Positions 18,841 to 30,938 of a stretch of 64,000 nucleotides of DNA are shown in pieces. The notes below the pieces were generated by a model that was given only the letters and a program-made list of their open reading frames with translations, searched no databases and was not told where the DNA came from. The position numbers and the translations under genes were made by a program. The DNA is from Hippopus hippopus (taxonomy: Eukaryota; Mollusca; Bivalvia; Cardiida; Cardiidae): the NCBI GenBank assembly GCA_946811185.2, contig OX328102.1:48895619-48959618 (forward strand). The letters run 5' to 3'. Every line of letters begins with the position of its first letter. The first letter of the stretch is position 1.

Positions 18841-21513
18841 GTACGTGGTCTGTCCGTCGGTGTTTTAGTCCTTTCTATCCGTCTGTAGATCTGTATATAT
18901 CTATCTTTGTCTGTCTCGGTATCTATTGTTAGAAGATCCTAGGGGTTTCGGATGAAAGCTTTTCTATCCAAAGGTATCTCCAGAGAGGGATGCTTTAACC
19001 CTTTATGAAACAATCCCAAGTTTCAACAACCGTGAGGAAGAGGCCTTTGGAAAACATTGTGGAAAAAGGAGAAAATGCTGGTAACCAGCATTTTCTCCTT
19101 TTCCCTCAATGTTTTCTGTTCTTTCAGAGACGATTTCGTCATTAGAGCAGCATTTGATTTGTCGTCTGCAAATGCTTTCAATTTTGACAAGTCTAAGATT
19201 TTGTCGATTGGCGAAGAGTTGAATTCTAGTGGATACCTTTATATGAGTCATGCTCTGTGAAAAGGGGGCTTAATGCATCTGCAAAAAGTATCGACCCAGG
19301 TCAGCCTGCGCAGTCCGCGCAGCCTAACCTGAGCCGAAACTTTTTGCTACTGGTCAATTTTTTACATGTCAAAGGACCAGTCTATCTCTAGATCCAGTCA
19401 GTTGTTGAACAAAGTGGACATTGTATAGATTCATAATGATATGATGGCTTGCTTAGTGCGATGGATTACAGAGATGTTATTAAGCCCCCTTTTGCCAGAG
19501 CATGGATCATGTATATAAGGTCCGCCAGTCTGCCTTTTATGTCTCTCTCTCTCTCTCTCTCTCGACGTAAATAGCGAGGATATTTTCAAAGTCTCCTGCC
19601 AATTTGTTCCGTGAGTTAAAGAATTAACTCTTTACCAGGCGGTAAAATTCAAGACCTGCACAAATTGCAAGCATTTGCAGACGACAAATTTATCAGGACT
19701 AAAGTGATAAGAAAGAATTGACCCGGAAATGTTAGAAAACTTTCTGGGAAAAAGAAAATACTGGTAACCAGCATTTTCTCCTTTCCCCACAAAGTTTTCA
19801 AAAGCCCTTTTTCTCAGGCTCGTTAAAACTCGGGATTGTGTGGAAAAGCGTTGATAGTTTATTCTTCTTAATACACTTTTCGGTGTTCCAGTTGTGGAGG
19901 AAACATACTGATCAACGTCGGTCCTACTAAAGACGGGATGATTATTCCTATATTTGAAGAAAGACTCCGAGAACTTGGCGCTTGGCTGGCTGTCAATGGA
20001 GAAGCTATTTACAGCACTGTACCATGGACCTTTCAGAAGGACGCTAATGCCTCTGGTGTTTGGTAAGTTACTGCACCAGTCGTCATTTTTATACAGACCC
20101 TATAAATAACAAGCCGAGGGTGAAGATCGAACCCCGAACTGCTACACCAATAAGCAAACGCTCCAACCTATCGATACAACAGCAACAACCAACTCGGTGG
20201 CAGCCAGTACAAAACCGCTGGCGTATATCTTACCTAGCTCGGCAGATTTAAAAATATGTCGCATTTAAATTGAACTCGAGTTTCTCCCGAGATAAAGATC
20301 GTTTTGAAACGGTATTTTGGGTTTTCTTGTGAAGCTCTAGACAATATCACGTTGGCATTTATGTTAACAACACCATCAAGTTGGCGTAAACTGTATCGGC
20401 ACGAACGATAACTTGCTTAAGGCTGGCATTGAACCAAACGCCTTGAGGCCAATCGACAAACACTTCACCATGTCATTACAAAAACTAGTTGTAACATTAT
20501 ACCAAAGCAGTAGAAACTCCAAATAAAACTGCATTCGGCTTCATTACCTGAGAGCTTCTAAGGCGGGCTACAGCGGTGTATAACTTATCACATGTAGCCC
20601 ATACTGAAGGTTACGGGCTCAAAGTCGTAGGCTAGAATACCAGTTATAGGTTTGATCATAAGGACTTATCGAAGATTATTCGCCGGAAATTTGCCTGGTT
20701 TGCATCCAAAAACTATATAGTGTACTAAACACCAGTCATTAACTTTTAAAACCCATGACGGTATGTGGAAAATTTTGATTGCTTCCGCGAATTATGTAGA
20801 AAACGATCAGACTGCACAAAACGTGTAGAAACGCACAGACTGAAATGAGAGACAGACATAAAAGGGCAGAGATAGAAAATAGATGGAAAAAAAAACAGGT
20901 AGACATTTAGAAAGATACACAGCCTGACTGACGGAGAAAACGAACATTTGATGTGAACCATGCTCTGGCAAAAAATGGGTTAAATGCAACTGCGAGATAC
21001 ATTATATCAAGATAGTCATCATATAATCATGGATCCATAAAATCTATCTTGTCTAACAACTGGCTGAATCCTGAAGTAGAATTGTCCTTGGACATGAAGA
21101 AATTGACCAAAAGCAAAAAGTCTTGACCCGGTTCAGCCTGCGCGGATGCACAGGCTGAACTGGGTCGATACTTTTTTCAGATGCATTAAACCTACTTGTA
21201 ACAGAGCATAGCTTATATGATTAAGGTCATTTATACAACTGTTTCTTCCAGGTATACATCAAAGAACACAGAGGAGGGTCTAGTTGTGTATGCTATTTTG
21301 CTTGCCTGGCCAGACCCAGGGCTGTTTTTACTAGGGAGCCCAACAGCTACTGCCAACACAAACATTCAGTTGCTTGGATACAGTGAACCAATATCTTGGA
21401 ATTACCATGGACCAGCTGGGTCGCCAGGCATCATTTTGACTATTCCAGCTATAACGCAGAATAATATGCCATGTTCCTATGCGTGGGTGTTGAAAATAAC
21501 AAATGTTTCATAA
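18708..21513 (+). CDS. FUCA: Alpha-L-fucosidase (GH29), last three exons
   Basis: A glycoside hydrolase family 29 enzyme that removes alpha-L-fucose from glycoproteins and glycolipids, normally lysosomal or secreted. Three exons (18708-18840, 19892-20062, 21252-21513) have consensus GT/AG sites and compatible phases, encoding about 187 C-terminal residues. Markers are [58 protein letters not shown] and YTSK. The C-terminal beta-sandwich ends at TAA 21511-21513. The animal enzyme is about 450 residues, so roughly the N-terminal 60 percent, including the nucleophile region, is not visible upstream in this window. The 5' exons may lie before position 1 (implying a very long intron), may be misassembled, or may be lost. 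AATAAA at 21822-21827 is a possible polyadenylation signal. Confidence 0.85.
18996..19855. mobile_element. Intronic MITEs between fucosidase exons a and b
   Basis: F3 copies lie at about 18996-19230 and 19620-19855, and one F1 copy at about 19245-19512. A CT microsatellite lies at about 19544-19563. Frames read across them are foldback shadows. Confidence 0.75.
19892..20062 (+). CDS. FUCA: Fucosidase exon b
   Basis: Acceptor TTCCAG, donor GTAAGT at 20063. Encodes [16 protein letters not shown] through DANASGV, the end of the catalytic domain. Confidence 0.9.
20954..21214. mobile_element. MITE, family F1, in fucosidase intron
   Basis: Ends CATGCTCTGGCAAAAAATGG and ACAGAGCATAG flank internal inverted GACCCGGTTCAGCCTGCGC / ACAGGCTGAACTGGGTCGA. 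The rest of this intron (20070-20950) holds nothing I recognise. Confidence 0.8.
21252..21513 (+). CDS. FUCA: Fucosidase exon c (terminal)
   Basis: Acceptor CTTCCAG at 21251. The codon split across exons b and c restores Trp before YTSKNTEEG. Encodes the C-terminal beta domain and ends TAA. An F1 MITE half follows within 20 bp. Confidence 0.9.
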
Positions 21514-21529
21514 TATGTGACTGATTTGG

Positions 21530-21692
21530 GTCGAAACTTATTTACCTTTGGTAAATTTTCAGCTTGTAAAAGGACCATTTTACCTCGGTTGTAAGACAAA
21601 ATAGTTTCTCTAGACCCATAATTATGTTATGTCTTGCTTGCTTAAATGCATTACGAAGATGTATTAGATCCCCTTTTCCCAGAGCATGGTTC
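21530..21692. mobile_element. MITE half, family F1, in fucosidase 3' UTR
   Basis: Matches the right half of F1 (AAAAGGACCATTTTACCTC, then TCCCCTTTTCCCAGAGCATGG). The left half is missing. Confidence 0.7.
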
Positions 21693-21962
21693 ATTTATAG
21701 ACTATTAATGTCCCATGCACTTAACCACCATTTCACCTGGTTCAATTTATTTAAAAATATGTCGACCCTCCATAGCGGCCAACATGTATTGTGCGGACAG
21801 AGAATGATACTCAGCATACACAATAAAGACGCTCTTCGTTGGGAGAATATGAAAGCCAATGGTGGTAAGCTGATGTTACGGTCCGGTTCTACTAAACATT
21901 TTTTAACAAAGTTTTTTAATTCGATATCTTGTAGTTGAATCGAAAAAAAAAAAGAATTTAAT

Positions 21963-22396
21963 TAAAGGGCCACAAGTTTAATTTTGTCGTTTTATAGAGA
22001 AGTCTTACCATAAAGGCTCAATGCCTACCAAAAGTAAACAAAGGAGGTTGCAAAATGCATTTAGATTTAAATCATATCATTCAAAAGTGTGAAAATTATT
22101 GTGAAGGTGACAACCTGTTATTGTATGTTCGGTTTAAGTGTTAGTACCTGACAGGAAAGAAAGAATCTAAAAGTACATGAAAGTCAAAAGTTGCCAAGTC
22201 GCTCTATCTTTTGTTTACTTCTCACCTGGTTTTTAAATTCATTTTCCCGCCCAGTGACGAAAACTTGGACCGACCGTACAATAACAGATTGTCATCTTCA
22301 CAATGATTTACATACTTTTAAATAGTATGGTTTAAATTTTGATGTATTTTAACACCACACTGTCAACTTCTGGCGGCCACAGGGACTTTAAAGGTA
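21963..22396. mobile_element. MITE, family F2, full-length
   Basis: An inverted-repeat element. The left arm has CAATGCCTACCAAAAGTAAA and TAAATCATATCATTCAAAAG. The right arm has its complement CAATAACAGATTGTCATC, ACATACTTTTAAATAGTATG and a GGCGGCCACAGGGACTTTAA end. Other full copies are at 63566-63930 and about 55146-55560. Confidence 0.75.
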
Positions 22397-22465
22397 AGTA
22401 TTCCGAGTTTATCCTTGTTTTTGTCGTTTTAAAAATTCTGTAATGCTAAATCTTTTATTATAATT

Positions 22466-22725
22466 GGCTTGCAACACGCTAAAAGGGGTCTTTGGACAAT
22501 TGCGTAAAGTGTCGTCTCGGATAAGCCTGCACAGTCCGCGAAGGCTAATCCGAGACGGTACTTTACGACTACGTTAGATTTTGTGCTACAGTAGACTGGC
22601 GCAAAACAGAAAATTACATAAAAACGGAAAGTGTCGTTTCGGATTAGCCTGCGCGGACTGCGCAGGCTGATCCGAGACGACACTATACGCATATGTCCGA
22701 ATGCCCCTTTTCGCGTGTTGCAGGC
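22466..22725. mobile_element. MITE, family F4, two nested hairpins
   Basis: Terminal inverted repeats GGCTTGCAACACGCTAAAAG and its near complement at the right end (CCTTTTCGCGTGTTGCAGGCC). Inside are two GTGTCGTCTCGG...CCGAGACG-type hairpins. A 133-codon frame on the minus strand is a palindrome artefact. Confidence 0.8.
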
Positions 22726-22823
22726 CATATATAGTTCATGATCCTCTTTCCGATCTATAACATAAGTATAGATACATTTACTCATACAAGAGTCACCAAT
22801 TATATCAATAGTCACATAAAAAT

Positions 22824-23030
22824 GAGCCATGCTCTGTGAAAAAGGGGCTTAAAGCATCGACCCTGCTCAGCCTACGCAGTCCGTGCAATTTTCAGCCTGT
22901 CAAAGGACCAGTGTACCTCATGGTGCAGTCAGTTGTTGTACATGGGATCCATAATGGTGTGATGACTTACTGGTATAATGCATCACGGAGATGCAATAAG
23001 CCTCCTTTTGCCAGAGCGTGGCTCATATGC
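22824..23030. mobile_element. MITE, family F1
   Basis: Ends CATGCTCTGTGAAAAAGGGG and TCCTTTTGCCAGAGCGTGG. The central hairpin is partly deleted. Confidence 0.8.
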
Positions 23031-23334
23031 AGTGTTTCAGAGTTATTGCTCCATTGAAAAAGCATTTCTTCAACAATATAGAAAGTTATAATATGAGACG
23101 GTTATAACCTTATGGAATACGGAATAACAGTTTGACCATTTTGTTTGACTGGTGATTGAACTACGTGTCCGTTATCTCACAAAGATGACTTTACCTATTC
23201 ATTCTTCGGTACTAGATTGCCATGATGGGCATTCAGTGCAAGGCCCAAACAGACACCCATGACGCCAGTGAGGGGGGCGAACCAGGATCTAATACAGGGG
23301 CGTAGTCAGGAATGTAGTATAGTTGTAGCATAAT

Positions 23335-23335
<1 letters not shown>

Positions 23336-23366
<31 letters not shown>

Positions 23367-23580
23367 TTGACGTTTTTCCTCTAGCAAAAGAGATCTAGTT
23401 GTTAGTACCTCAAAGAGCAAGGCAAAACTTTGTCAATTTTTAATTAATGTAAGTGAAGTTCACAGTGCATTTTCGGCCAAGGTAGATCAAGATCAGACTG
23501 CACGAAACGTGCAGTCTGATCTTTGATCTACCTTGTCCACTATTTAGTTGTTTATTATTATTATTATTATTATATCATTT
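23336..23580. repeat. TTTC microsatellite, hairpin and TTA microsatellite
   Basis: A TTTC run at about 23336-23366 and a TTA run at about 23547-23572. A near-perfect foldback at 23478-23535 has the core GATCAGACTGCAC / GTGCAGTCTGATC. Related hairpins are at 36112-36169 and 36361-36428. Confidence 0.75.
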
Positions 23581-24588
23581 TCTGGCAAAAGCAAATTTGA
23601 AACTGGGATGATTCGGTCTCTTTTTATGATTGAGAAAGCGCTATTTGTTTATTCGATGCTTTGATGGCCAATGTTGAAGCCGGGGCTTCTGGGCGTCCGC
23701 CTGGCTACGCGTCTGTAATGATTGCACATCAAATTGAAACCTTGAAGTGCTCATCTACTAAAATATTAGACAGAGTACAACAAAGATCAGACTACATGTT
23801 CTGCGCAGTCTGGTCCTCATCGTCCATAAGAACACTCGAATTATACCCCCTTTGCGTAATATCTTCGCAGCCACAAAGCACTAGGTGATGATGGCGAGGT
23901 CATGTGACAAAGCCAATGAAATTTCTAAACTTATTTGAACTATATGTACATAAGAAGTCTGATAAAACGCAGATTTAAACGAGCAAAATTTCGTTGTGCT
24001 CAGCGCTGGTGGAGTCTCGTTAGTAATGTTCACTTTGATTCAGTCTACAAACGGGACTCGCAAAGGGGGACATTCGGAATATTTCATGTAATATATATCT
24101 TTGCTGTATGACTCTCTTTCGTGTCGAGCCCGGCCGGGTAGCTCAGTGGTTAGTGTATTCTGACTCATGACCCCGGTGGTTGCGGGTTCGATATCCGGCT
24201 TCGACAAATTTACTTTCCGGCGATTTTTTGCCCCTTCCCCCTGATGCATTAGAGAGAAGTACTCAGTGGCTTAGAAAGAATGAATGAATGAAGAGTGTTT
24301 TAAGGCCCGTCGACAGCTAAGGTCATACTGGGCGCATTTACAAATATACTAATGCCTTTGCTTCAGATAACACTGTGAAACGTTGGAACTTGATGTATAA
24401 AACAGTAACAATGAGGTAGCAATCTTGTTTGAGTAATTAAAAAGGAAAATTTGTATAGGCCAATAAGCCCTAAAATCTTATCAATTTTAAAACAAAACAA
24501 CCTCTAGTGGAGTAAAAATCTTCCCACTAAAGCGGCAATACAATTTGTGTAAAGAGTGTTGTTAAAAGAAAAGTCAAGAAACGTAAGA

Positions 24589-27500
24589 CTAAATCTTTTT
24601 AAAAAGGTTAACTTCCTTCAAGAATTCAAATAGTGATTCCAACTTCACAGTATCAAACAGTGTTTTTAAATTGTCAACCTGAAAGTACCTGTCCCGGATA
24701 GGTGCAAAGTCTGTGCACTCTATCAGTAAATGCTTGACAGTGATAATGGTGTTGCATGGGATACACTGAGGAGCTTCCTCTTCTTTGAGAAGGTATGAAT
24801 GCGTCAAGTGTGTATGACATATTCGTAGGCGGGCCAAAACAACTTCTTCTCGGCGGTTTGACCGTGTGCCAGGGAGCCATTCACCAGTATTCGGCTTTAT
24901 AGCAAATAATTTATTGTGCTGATTTATTGGATCACTCCAAGATCTTTGCCAGACATTTTGAATAAAATTATGAATAAGAGGTTTAAAATCGTTAAAAGGT
25001 ACTTTGAAAGGTAAAACATCGAGTGATAATGCATCCTTGGCAGCTTTGTCTGCCTCTTCATTACCACGAATGCCAATATGACTGGGAAGCCAGCAGAACA
25101 CAACATCATCGGTTTCACAGATGCTGGATAACTTATCTAAAAGATTAGTAATTAGCGGGTTGTCTGTTTTCTCATGTTCTAGTGCTTGCATTGAGGAGAG
25201 CGAATCAGTAAAAATAATATAACGCCAGTAACCGTCGTCTTTTATATGGTCAAGAGCAAGGTCTATTGCCTTTAGCTCTGCTGAAAAAATGGAAGATTTA
25301 TCTGGAAGACGGAACTGATATGATTCACCGTCAAGCACGGCAGCTGCGGCAACCCTATCACCATCTTTTGAACCGTCTGTATAAATAGGCTCATAATTAT
25401 AGTATTGTCTTTTTATTTCAAGATATTTGCTTTTAAAAATCATGGGATCTGTAGAGGCTTTTTGGTGTGATGCCAGATCATATACGAATGTGGGACCATT
25501 TGAGGTCCACAGAGGAACGTCTGTTATTTTATTTTCCTCGATATCATCTAAATCGAATTCAAGACATCGTATGTCTGCATCGCAACGAAGACTGAAAGGA
25601 GGGATGACCTTTTCTTTCTTTAAAAATTCATCTTTATACAGAGGTTCAAAAACAACCTTATGAGTTGGGTTCTCAGGGTTTGACTTCAATTTTAGATAGT
25701 ACTGCATGGAAAGTTTCTTTCGCCTTAGGTTTAACGAAGGTTCATTTGCTTCAGCATACAGACTATTAATTGGAGAAGTCTTAAATGCACCTAATGCAAG
25801 GCGCAAGCCTTGATTATGAATAGTATCAAGTTTGCGTAAATATGACTGACGTGCTGACCCGTATACTGCGCAACCGTAGTCAAGTTTAGATCTTACTAAT
25901 GACCTATAAAGTCTTAATAATACTTTTTTTATGTGCTCCCCAGTCCATACTGGAAACGGCACGTAAAAGATTCAGAGCTTTTTGACATTTGTTGCTCAGA
26001 TAATTTATATGTGGGATGAACGTGAGTTTAGAGTCAAATAAAAGACTTAAAAAATTTAATTTTAGAACGACCTCAATGCGGACACCATCTAGTGTCAGGT
26101 CCGGGTCAAGGTGAAGTTTCCTCGACTGACAGAAATGCATACATTTTGTCTTGGTTTTCGAAAATTTGAAACCGTTTTCGTTTGACCATTTAATCAAATT
26201 ATTTAAGACCTGTTGAAGTTGTCTTTCAATTGTATGCATATGTTTCGATCGGTAGCAAATACAGAAGTCGTCCACATAGAGAAAGCATTCTACTCCAGGG
26301 CAAGCAGATTTAACAATATTGTTGATTTTAACACTGAAAAGTGTAACTGAGAAGATGCTTCCCTGGGGAACGCCCATTTCCTGTTCGTGTGGACTGGAAA
26401 ATGTATTTCCAACTCGGACTTTAAACTGACGTTCATCTAAAAAAGCAGAAATGAAATAAGCAAGGCGACCTCGAATACCGAAATCATACAGGTCGTTCAT
26501 AATTCCATACTTCCAGGTGTATCGTAAGCACTTTCTAAATCAAAAAAGACAGAAACAACATGTTCTTTCTTTATAAAAGCTTCGCGTATGAAAGTCTCGA
26601 AGCGAACTAAGTGATCAAGAGTGCTTCTATGTTTACGAAACCCGCACTGGTTTTTTGAAATTAGTTTATTTTTTTTCCAAAAACCAAACTAGGCGGTCAT
26701 TTACCGTTCTTTCCATGGTTTTACAAATACAACTCGTTAAGGCTATAAGGCGGTAGTTACTAGGATTTGTAGAATCTTTGCCAGGCTTTGGTATAGGTAT
26801 AACTATAGCTTCTTTCCAAGAGTCTGGAAGAACACCTGTCTTCCAAATCTGATTAAAAATTTGGAGTAAACAATGGAGGGAACGATACGGTAAGTGTTTA
26901 AGGAACTGATAATGGATATCGTCAGACCCAACTGCAGTGTCATGAGATTTTTTTAGGGCCTTTTTCAGCTCTTTAATAGTAAATTCTTTGTTATAATGTT
27001 CCATGTTATCGGATTTAAAATTCAATTTGGATTTCTCTTTTACGGTCTGAAGTTTTCGGAACCTGGGTGAATAATTCGTTGAAGAGGATTTCTTGGCAAA
27101 TGTATCAGCCAGCACATCAGCAATGTCGTGTTTAGAAGTAAAATTCTTTCCATCTGTAACAAGATGGCCAATACTATTTGAGGTACATTTGCCATTAATT
27201 TTTCGTATCATTTCCCATGTCTTCTTGACAGATCTAGAATTTAATCTGGTCACGTACTGTCGCCAAGATGCGCGTTTACTTTGTTTGATAGTTCGTCGTG
27301 CTTTAGCACGAGCAATTTTGAACTTTGTAAGATTTTCATGGGTAGGTCTCGTATTGAATTGTCTGAGAACTGATTTTCGTTCTGCTATAGCCTTTTTGCA
27401 GTCTTCATTAAACCATGGCTTGCTTGGATATTTTGGATTTGTCGATGTTCGAGGAATTGATTTATCTGCAGTCGAGAAAAGTAAGGAAGTGAAAAGATCT

Positions 27501-28274
27501 GCAGGATTTACACAATCATCAAAAGCATTTGGGTAAATTGATTGTTCACAGTGGACTTTGAACTGTTCCCAATTTGCTTTATGGAGCTTCCAACGTTCTG
27601 GACGTTGTTGTACTGAAGGTCCAACTTCCGATACGTGGATCGGGAAATGATCACTTCCGTGAAAGTCATCATCAACCTTCCAGTTAAAGTCTGCAAAAAT
27701 TCCAGGACTGCATATAGTTAAGTCTAAGATGAATAAGAACCAGTGGCAGGATGAAGATAGGTTGAGGACTTATCATTTAGCAGAATGAGGTCATGTTTCG
27801 TAATAAAGTCTTCCATAGTTCGACCTTTATCGTTTGTATTCGTACATCCCCATAACGTATGGTGGGAATTGAAATCTCCCATAAGAATGAAAGGTTTCGG
27901 TAATTGGCGAACTAGATTATCAAGTTTTTTGACATCTATTGACGAGCTCGGTGGGAGATAAAAAGAACACAAAGTAATTGTTTTATTAAAGGAAATATTC
28001 ACCGCAACAGCTTGAAGTGTAGTTTCAAGGTTGATAACATGGTGTGGAACACTGTTGTTCACAATTACGGCAACACCTCCTGAGGCTTTATCATTACAAC
28101 TAAAGTTCTTGAAGTAACAAGAATGATACTTTAAAGAAAATTTGTCGGAGTCTTTAAGAAAGGTCTCCTGTAAACAAACTGCCACGGGTTTCCGTTCAAT
28201 GACTAGAAGATTGAATTCCTCAAAGTTAGCTTTAATACTTCGACAATTCCATTGCAGAATATATTATTACTCAT
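24589..28274 (-). pseudogene. LINE ORF2, endonuclease / reverse transcriptase / RNase H
   Basis: An APE-type endonuclease (CLQETF near 28170, GDFNSHHTLWG near 27870, a SDHFPIHV segment near 27640) is followed by reverse transcriptase: NYRLIALTSCICKTMER (26720), FFDLESAYDT (26540), GVPQGSIFS (26370) and FLYVDDF with the catalytic Asp pair (26280). RNase H follows with YTDGSKDGD (25385), FSAELKAIDLALDHI, FTDSLSSMQALE and WLPSHIGIRGNEEADKAA (25060). A terminal Cys/His segment (CIPCNTIITVKHLLIECTDF) ends at 24589. Frame breaks occur near 28265, 27728, 26670 (T run), 26517 and 25930 (T run), all single-base. All catalytic motifs seen are intact, suggesting a young copy or sequencing error. Confidence 0.88.
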
Positions 28275-28350
28275 GATAAAATTAAGAGTAAGGGTAATAC
28301 CACAGAATAATGGAAGTACGTATTTAATCATCTTTTGTTATTGAGTTTGA

Positions 28351-29612
28351 TTATTCGGCTTTGTCTATTCGCACTTTGATCTGCTTGTATATCTTCCGCT
28401 TCCATGTCTTCATCAAGACATTGGAAGGGATTATGCTGCTGGATTTGGTCATCGGATCCCTTTGGAAGGCGATCGAGATGACCTTGTTTGGAGATTTGTT
28501 TCTCCTTTGGCTAGGACTGCTTAGAGGCTTTGCCTGTGCTGAAGTGCCATTAACTTTTCTTGTGATAGATTCAGTAGGTACATGATCTTTTTGAGAACAT
28601 TGAACGTTTTTGCTTGAAGTTACAGACTTTTGTTGAACAGTAATTTTGGTATTTGCTACTTTTTCTTGAGGTGTTGTTTGAACAGCTGTATCACTTGTTT
28701 GAGTATGAGCATCTTTGCGCTGGATGAGTTTTGCAGAAGTCGCTTTAGCATATGAAACACTCAAGTTATGTCTCGTTTCCACAATCTTCCTCGCTTCAGG
28801 AAAAGAAAGGCCTTCGGTGTATTTTACTGTAACAACCTCCTTTTCTTTTTTCCACACTGGGCAAGACCGAGAAGTTGCAATGTGCTCCCCCTTGCAATTA
28901 ATACACCTGATTCCAAAATCACAGTTATCATCAGACTGATGGACAAGGTTAGAGTTTCCACAACGACGGCACAGTTCTTCTCCTTGATTCAACTTGCATT
29001 TTTTTCATGATGCCCAAACTTGTAGCAGCAGTAGCATTGTAGTGGGTTAGGTATGTATACATCAACAGCCACTTTCAGATATCCTACCTTTAAGTATTTT
29101 GTCAAGATTGCCGTGTTAAAGGTTAAAACTAGAGTATTGGAGGGTCGCCTTACACCGTCTCTAAAAACAGTTATCCGTCTTGTAGCTGTAACATTTTGAT
29201 CAGAGAGTTCCGTAGTAATCTCCTCCTCAGAAATATCTGCGAGGTCCGGGCAACGAATGATCCCTTTTGACACGTTTAAACTACCATGAGGAACACACTT
29301 AGCTGGAATATTAAAGAAGTGCTTAATTTTCATCAGAGTTTTTGTATGTACAGCTTTTTCAACTTCAATTAGAAGGCTTCCTGATCTTAGTTTTTTCACT
29401 GACTTTGGAGTTCCAACAAGTCCAACTAATACCTTTTCTATAACAAATGGAGATAGTTTTGAAAGTGGCTGGTCAGGTACGGTAGAATCAATGAGTAAGA
29501 AGCGAGGAAAGACTGAGCTATTCGGTTGAACGTTTTCCTGGTCTGAATCTAGTTGATCGCGGTTTCTTTTTTTGTTTTGGTGATCCATATTTAAGTTTTC
29601 AATGTTCATCAT
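28351..29612 (-). pseudogene. LINE ORF1, CCHC zinc-knuckle RNA-binding protein
   Basis: Start taken at the ATG at 29612 (MMNIENLNMDHQNKK); the upstream open stretch looks like 5' UTR. It is gag-like, with an N-terminal region rich in charged residues and then a globular part (FLLIDSTVPDQPLSKLSPF, LRSGSLLIEVE). Three knuckles follow: CYCCYKFGHHEKN-C, CRRCGNSNLVHQSDDNC and CINCKGEHIATSRSC. A Ser/Lys-rich tail ends at 28351. The frame breaks once, at a T7 run at 28999-29005 (plus-strand numbering), exactly inside the first knuckle; one base fewer would restore continuity. ORF1 would package LINE RNA. Confidence 0.85.
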
Positions 29613-30413
29613 CCGTGGTCCCCGCCCACCGCGGAGCCCAACTGGGGGACATGGAGTATGGAGCGGAGTATCCAATCCCCATGCCAGGGTTACCCAGATG
29701 ATATACTCGGGCAGTACAGATAAAGAAAAGTGACAGACAGCAGGCATGGCCTATTCCTGGGAATCAGAGAACAGCCATGGAAGCTGCTGCCCCAATAACA
29801 AAATCTATACCACCCAATTAGCCCATGAGCCTATATTAGACTAGGGACTAAAACAAATAAAGCAAAGTAAAAACAAGTTATTTGAACATACAGGGGAGGT
29901 ATAAATATGTGCGAAAACTTAGATAAAGGCTAAACAAGATACATGCAGTAATGCAACAACTTTTGAAGTTCGTGCAATCATCTTATATTTTGGAATCAGT
30001 AAAGGTATTAACTAAGTTTCGGTGTGAATAGGTAATGCCCAAATCTAAAAGCGACCAGCCGATTGCACTAGACCGGGCCCATCTAGGCTCTCGTTTACAC
30101 CGAAGCCGAGGCCGAAGCAGTGTGTTGAAGAGCTGGAGATCCCTGGGCTCCCCTCAACTGCCAGGACCCTCTTTTCCGGCTTACGAGTCTCAATCCACGG
30201 CAAACAGGCGGGTCCATTGGTGGGGTCTTACCACTCTGCAGGACGGCAGCCGGCGAATTCTACCCCCCGTCCGGCTGGGGGGGGGCGGGGGGCTTAGAAA
30301 GAAGTATCCGGAAACGCATGCGTAGGTGCGCTGACAACCGTGAAAACCGTGATATGACCTAGGCTGTTAAAATGGCGGTAATTTCCAATACAAAAATATC
30401 TCTTTCTTGTCGA

Positions 30414-30938
30414 CGTATTGAGTTTTAGGCCACATAAAAATTTAACTAAACAGAGTGATATAACTTGACCATGTCCCGTGCATCACCATTTCCCATTTGT
30501 GCTTTCTTTAGGTTCCAAATATGTCCCCGACTATAATTTAACTCCAAAACTAATGCAAGAGTACATACTATGAGCGGGTTACTGACAGATGTAAGAACCA
30601 ATAAATAAGTCATGCTCTGACAAAAGAGGGCTTAATGCATCTGCTTAATACAAGTCATCATATAATTATGGATCCATAAAATCTATTCTGTCTAACAACC
30701 GACTTGATCTGGAGGTAGACTGGTCCTTTGGTATGCAGAAAATTGACAAATAGCAAAAAGTTTCGGCCCAAGTCAGCCTGCGCAGATTGCGCAGGTTGAC
30801 CTGAGTCGATACTTTTCGCAGATGCGTTAAGCCCTCTTTTGCCAAATATACGTATATGGGTGATCAACGACCCACTCGAAGTTTGCCGAATAAGATGGAC
30901 AGTAGACGACCACAGAATGTGTTTACATTACGCGATTC
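30414..30938. other. Intergenic, with one F1 MITE
   Basis: An F1 MITE occupies about 30610-30856 (CATGCTCTGACAAAAGAGGG to GCCCTCTTTTGCCA). Nothing else is recognised. Confidence 0.7.

Larger units (their letters stand above)
24281..30290 (-). mobile_element. Near full-length LINE, I/Jockey-type with RNase H
   Basis: The element is about 6.0 kb. It has a 5' UTR (30290 down to about 29613), a zinc-knuckle ORF1, an ORF2 with APE endonuclease, reverse transcriptase and RNase H, and a 3' UTR ending in a TTCA microsatellite at 24281. GGCTTAGAAAGAA flanks both ends (24268-24280 and 30291-30303), a 13-bp target-site duplication inside a SINE. RNase H together with an APE endonuclease places it in the I/Jockey group of clades; I cannot resolve the clade further. 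Six single-base frame changes are the only damage seen. Confidence 0.9.
24128..30398 (+). mobile_element. SINE family 1 split by a LINE insertion
   Basis: The 5' part is at 24128-24280 and the 3' part at 30291-30398 (CGCATGCGTAGGTGCGCTGA, then GACCTAGGCTGTTAAAATGG). The SINE is flanked by TCTCTTTCGTGTCGA (24113-24127) and TCTCTTTCTTGTCGA (30399-30413), a 15-bp target-site duplication with one mismatch. Confidence 0.88.

Noticed and set aside
22429..22830. 133-codon minus-strand frame
   Set aside because: It lies across the F4 foldback MITE and part of F1; the open frame follows from the palindromic GC-rich repeats.
30035..30325. 96-codon plus-strand frame
   Set aside because: It is antisense to the 5' UTR of the LINE and runs across its GC-rich start into the SINE.
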